Assembly (NCBI GenBank): GCA_019348475.1
Contig: JAHWJJ010000316.1
Coordinates: forward strand, 1-5,698
Length of the DNA stretch: 5,698 nucleotides
DNA from: Gemmatimonadota bacterium
GTDB lineage: Bacteria; Gemmatimonadota; Gemmatimonadetes; Longimicrobiales; Longimicrobiaceae
Direction: 5' to 3'
Position numbers and translations under genes: made by a program. Positions 4,737-5,698 of the stretch are shown here, piece by piece (within the stretch, counting starts at the first letter, position 1; each line of letters starts with the position of its first letter). The notes beneath the pieces are model-generated. The model was not told the DNA's origin. It did no database searches and saw only the letters and a list, made by a program, of their open reading frames with translations.

Positions 4737-5101
4737 GAGCGGACGCGCCTCGCGCCCCCGCCGAACGGGGGTTTTCCGCCGGGCGGAGCGGCTGAAGCCG
4801 CCGCAACGACCGCGGAAAGCCACGCAAACCCCGCGGGGCTTCAACCGCTTGCACGCGAACAGTTTGTCATGCCGAGGGAGCACACGCGACGCACTCGCCC
4901 GTGCGCCGACTGTGCACGCGACCGCGGAATCTACTCGCCGCCTGAGAGCCCGCGCCAAGCCCGGTACTCGCCCGTGCAATCCGCGCAGGCGGATTTCGCG
5001 CCTTTCCGGCGACGAATTCATTCGCTCCGGCGGAGGATCGTGGTGGTGCCGTCGCGCGTAGCGGCAGAAGGGGGGCTGCCTCGCGCTGGGAGCCTCGATC
5101 T

Positions 5102-5132
5102 CCCTTCCCCCACGCAGTTTGTGGGGGAAGGG
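5102..5132. repeat. REP-like 12-bp perfect hairpin
   Basis: CCCTTCCCCCAC (5102-5113) and GTGGGGGAAGGG (5121-5132) are exact complements with a 7-base loop GCAGTTT. The sequence continues into a G-rich flank (GCCGGGGATGGGGGGCGCC). This hairpin-plus-flank organisation matches a REP-like intergenic element seen in many bacteria, whose chance translation contains GEGPGMGG. It lies in the middle of the long spacer, far from either gene start. Confidence 0.8.
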
Positions 5133-5255
5133 CCGGGGATGGGGGGCGCCCGCCCGCGCACCACGCTCGCCACTACGCGCGATCCCGCCCGAGCAGTCCC
5201 TATCGCACTCCCGCACGTCAGGGATTTCCCCCTGTCGCAGGCGTGCGTCCCGGGG

Positions 5256-5283
5256 TATTCTGCGCGGCGGAGCGGGGCTCCGC
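5256..5283 (+). promoter_or_regulatory. Candidate -10 box and leader hairpin before the winged-helix gene
   Basis: TATTCT (5256-5261) is a fair -10 box in otherwise GC-rich DNA, with no good -35. Directly after it GCGGAGC (5267-5273) and GCTCCGC (5277-5283) form a perfect 7-bp stem with a GGG loop, which would be the first structure of a transcript starting near 5268. Both observations are suggestive only. Confidence 0.25.
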
Positions 5284-5344
5284 GGGCGGATCGCCATCCT
5301 CTACCGATGCCGGTGCGCCATGAAGATCCACAACCGAAGCAGTC

Positions 5345-5698
5345 ATGAGCGAGCAGAGCAGCGAGGCGGCGGCGGCCACCGTGCCCACCGAGGTCACCGA
5401 CCCGGTGAACGCGCAGATCCTGGCCGTCTCCGAAGACCGTATCCAGGGCTTCCAGCCAGAGCCGTTCACCGAGATCAGCCGCCTTTCCGGCGTTCCGCTC
5501 CCCACCGTGCTGGAGCGCATCCGCGCCATGCTGGCCGCGGGGGTCATCCGCCGCGTAAGGCAGACGATGCTGGCCACCAACCTGGCTCCCGGCGCGCTGG
5601 TGGCGTGGAAGGTTTCGCCGGAGCGGCTCGATGCCGCGTTCGAGTACATGTTCCGCGAGGACCCCTTCTCCGGCCACGTCGTCATCCGCTCCACGGAC
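5345..5698 (+). CDS. Winged-helix / AsnC-like protein, N-terminal part (Lrp/AsnC or siroheme-decarboxylase-like)
   Basis: 118 codons are visible, with no stop before the right edge. After a low-complexity start (SEQSSEAAAAT) comes a winged helix: DPVNAQILAVSED (19-31), PFTEISRLSGVPLPTVLERI (40-59) and RAMLAAGVIRRVRQTMLA (60-77). The GVIRR ending is the signature of Lrp/AsnC proteins and of the siroheme decarboxylases AhbA/AhbB. A ferredoxin-like domain begins next (GALVAWKVSPERLDAAFEYM, 83-102; DPFSGHVVIRSTD, 106-118). The SGHVV region aligns in position with the histidine region of siroheme decarboxylases, but the expected distal residues are outside the window, so regulator versus enzyme cannot be decided. 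The start is the ATG at 5345. A TGA in frame at 5321-5323 limits upstream extension, and no good Shine-Dalgarno is present. It is divergent from the lipoprotein gene. Confidence 0.75.
   Translation, partial: MSEQSSEAAAATVPTEVTDPVNAQILAVSEDRIQGFQPEPFTEISRLSGVPLPTVLERIRAMLAAGVIRRVRQTMLATNLAPGALVAWKVSPERLDAAFEYMFREDPFSGHVVIRSTD

Larger units (their letters stand above)
4654..5344. other. Long gene-free region of hairpins and repeat-like DNA
   Basis: About 690 bases separate the divergent lipoprotein and winged-helix genes. Several frames are open on both strands, but their translations are arginine/proline-rich with no recognisable family. Visible elements are GCGGCT-GA-AGCCGC near 4788-4801, CCCCGCGGGG at 4829-4838, and a stretch TTTGTCATGCCGAGGGAGC near 4863 followed by GGAATCTACTCGCC near 4926, which resembles dispersed intergenic repeats of Gemmatimonadota as I remember them. 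A 12-base direct repeat ACTCGCCCGTGC occurs at 4893-4904 and 4966-4977, and there are the two hairpins listed separately. I interpret it as an accretion of repeat relics. No tRNA or other structured RNA gene was recognised. Confidence 0.55.

Noticed and set aside
4645..4854. A 70-codon upstream extension of the lipoprotein frame
   Set aside because: It is Arg/Pro-rich and lacks any pattern, while GGAGG and a signal peptide mark the GTG at 4644 as the start.
5018..5694. Minus-strand open frames of 158 and 219 codons across the right end
   Set aside because: They are antisense to a plus-strand gene with a clear winged-helix pattern, and they run into repeat DNA.
1..5698. tRNA, rRNA, riboswitch or classical intrinsic terminators
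   Set aside because: I saw no cloverleaf with a conserved T-loop, no rRNA core motifs, and no GC stem followed by a T-run on either strand.

Overview
This is a high-GC window, roughly 70% by eye, with GTG starts on three of the seven genes and nearly all third positions G or C in the housekeeping genes. Intergenic DNA is crowded with G-rich short repeats and REP-like hairpins. That repeat vocabulary, together with a GxxExxY gene, resembles Longimicrobium-type Gemmatimonadota. The placement is a judgement from style; no marker gene in the window proves it.

Layout, left to right. (1) 1-251, minus strand: the first 83 codons of queG (epoxyqueuosine reductase), running off the left edge. (2) 330-864: a plus-strand GxxExxY gene with a PD-(D/E)XK nuclease signature, enclosed by a near-perfect terminal inverted repeat. 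It looks like a small inserted cassette. (3) 919-2779, minus strand: an unrecognised 329-residue protein followed one base later by rsmI (16S rRNA C1402 2'-O-methyltransferase), an evident translationally coupled pair. (4) 2780-3093: a gene-free stretch with a G-quadruplex-type G-run array and its inverted partner. (5) 3094-3432, minus: thioredoxin. (6) 3433-3558: a divergent intergenic region carrying two strong palindromes. (7) 3559-3969, plus: methylmalonyl-CoA epimerase. (8) 3962-4156: a heptanucleotide tandem array, GGGAATA and variants, with an inverted counterpart, lying between convergent genes. (9) 4177-4644, minus: a small putative lipoprotein. (10) 4654-5344: about 700 bases without a convincing gene, made of hairpins and repeat-like DNA. 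(11) 5345-5698, plus: the first 118 codons of a winged-helix/AsnC-like protein related in style to Lrp/AsnC regulators and siroheme decarboxylases, cut by the right edge.

Functionally these are mostly core genes: RNA modification (queG, rsmI), redox (trxA) and propionate/methylmalonyl-CoA metabolism (mce). They do not form one pathway. The minus-strand order 329-residue protein, rsmI, queG suggests a former transcription unit that the oppositely oriented GxxExxY cassette now interrupts. The best candidates for something unusual are that cassette and the seven-base-periodic array that overlaps the stop codon of the epimerase gene.
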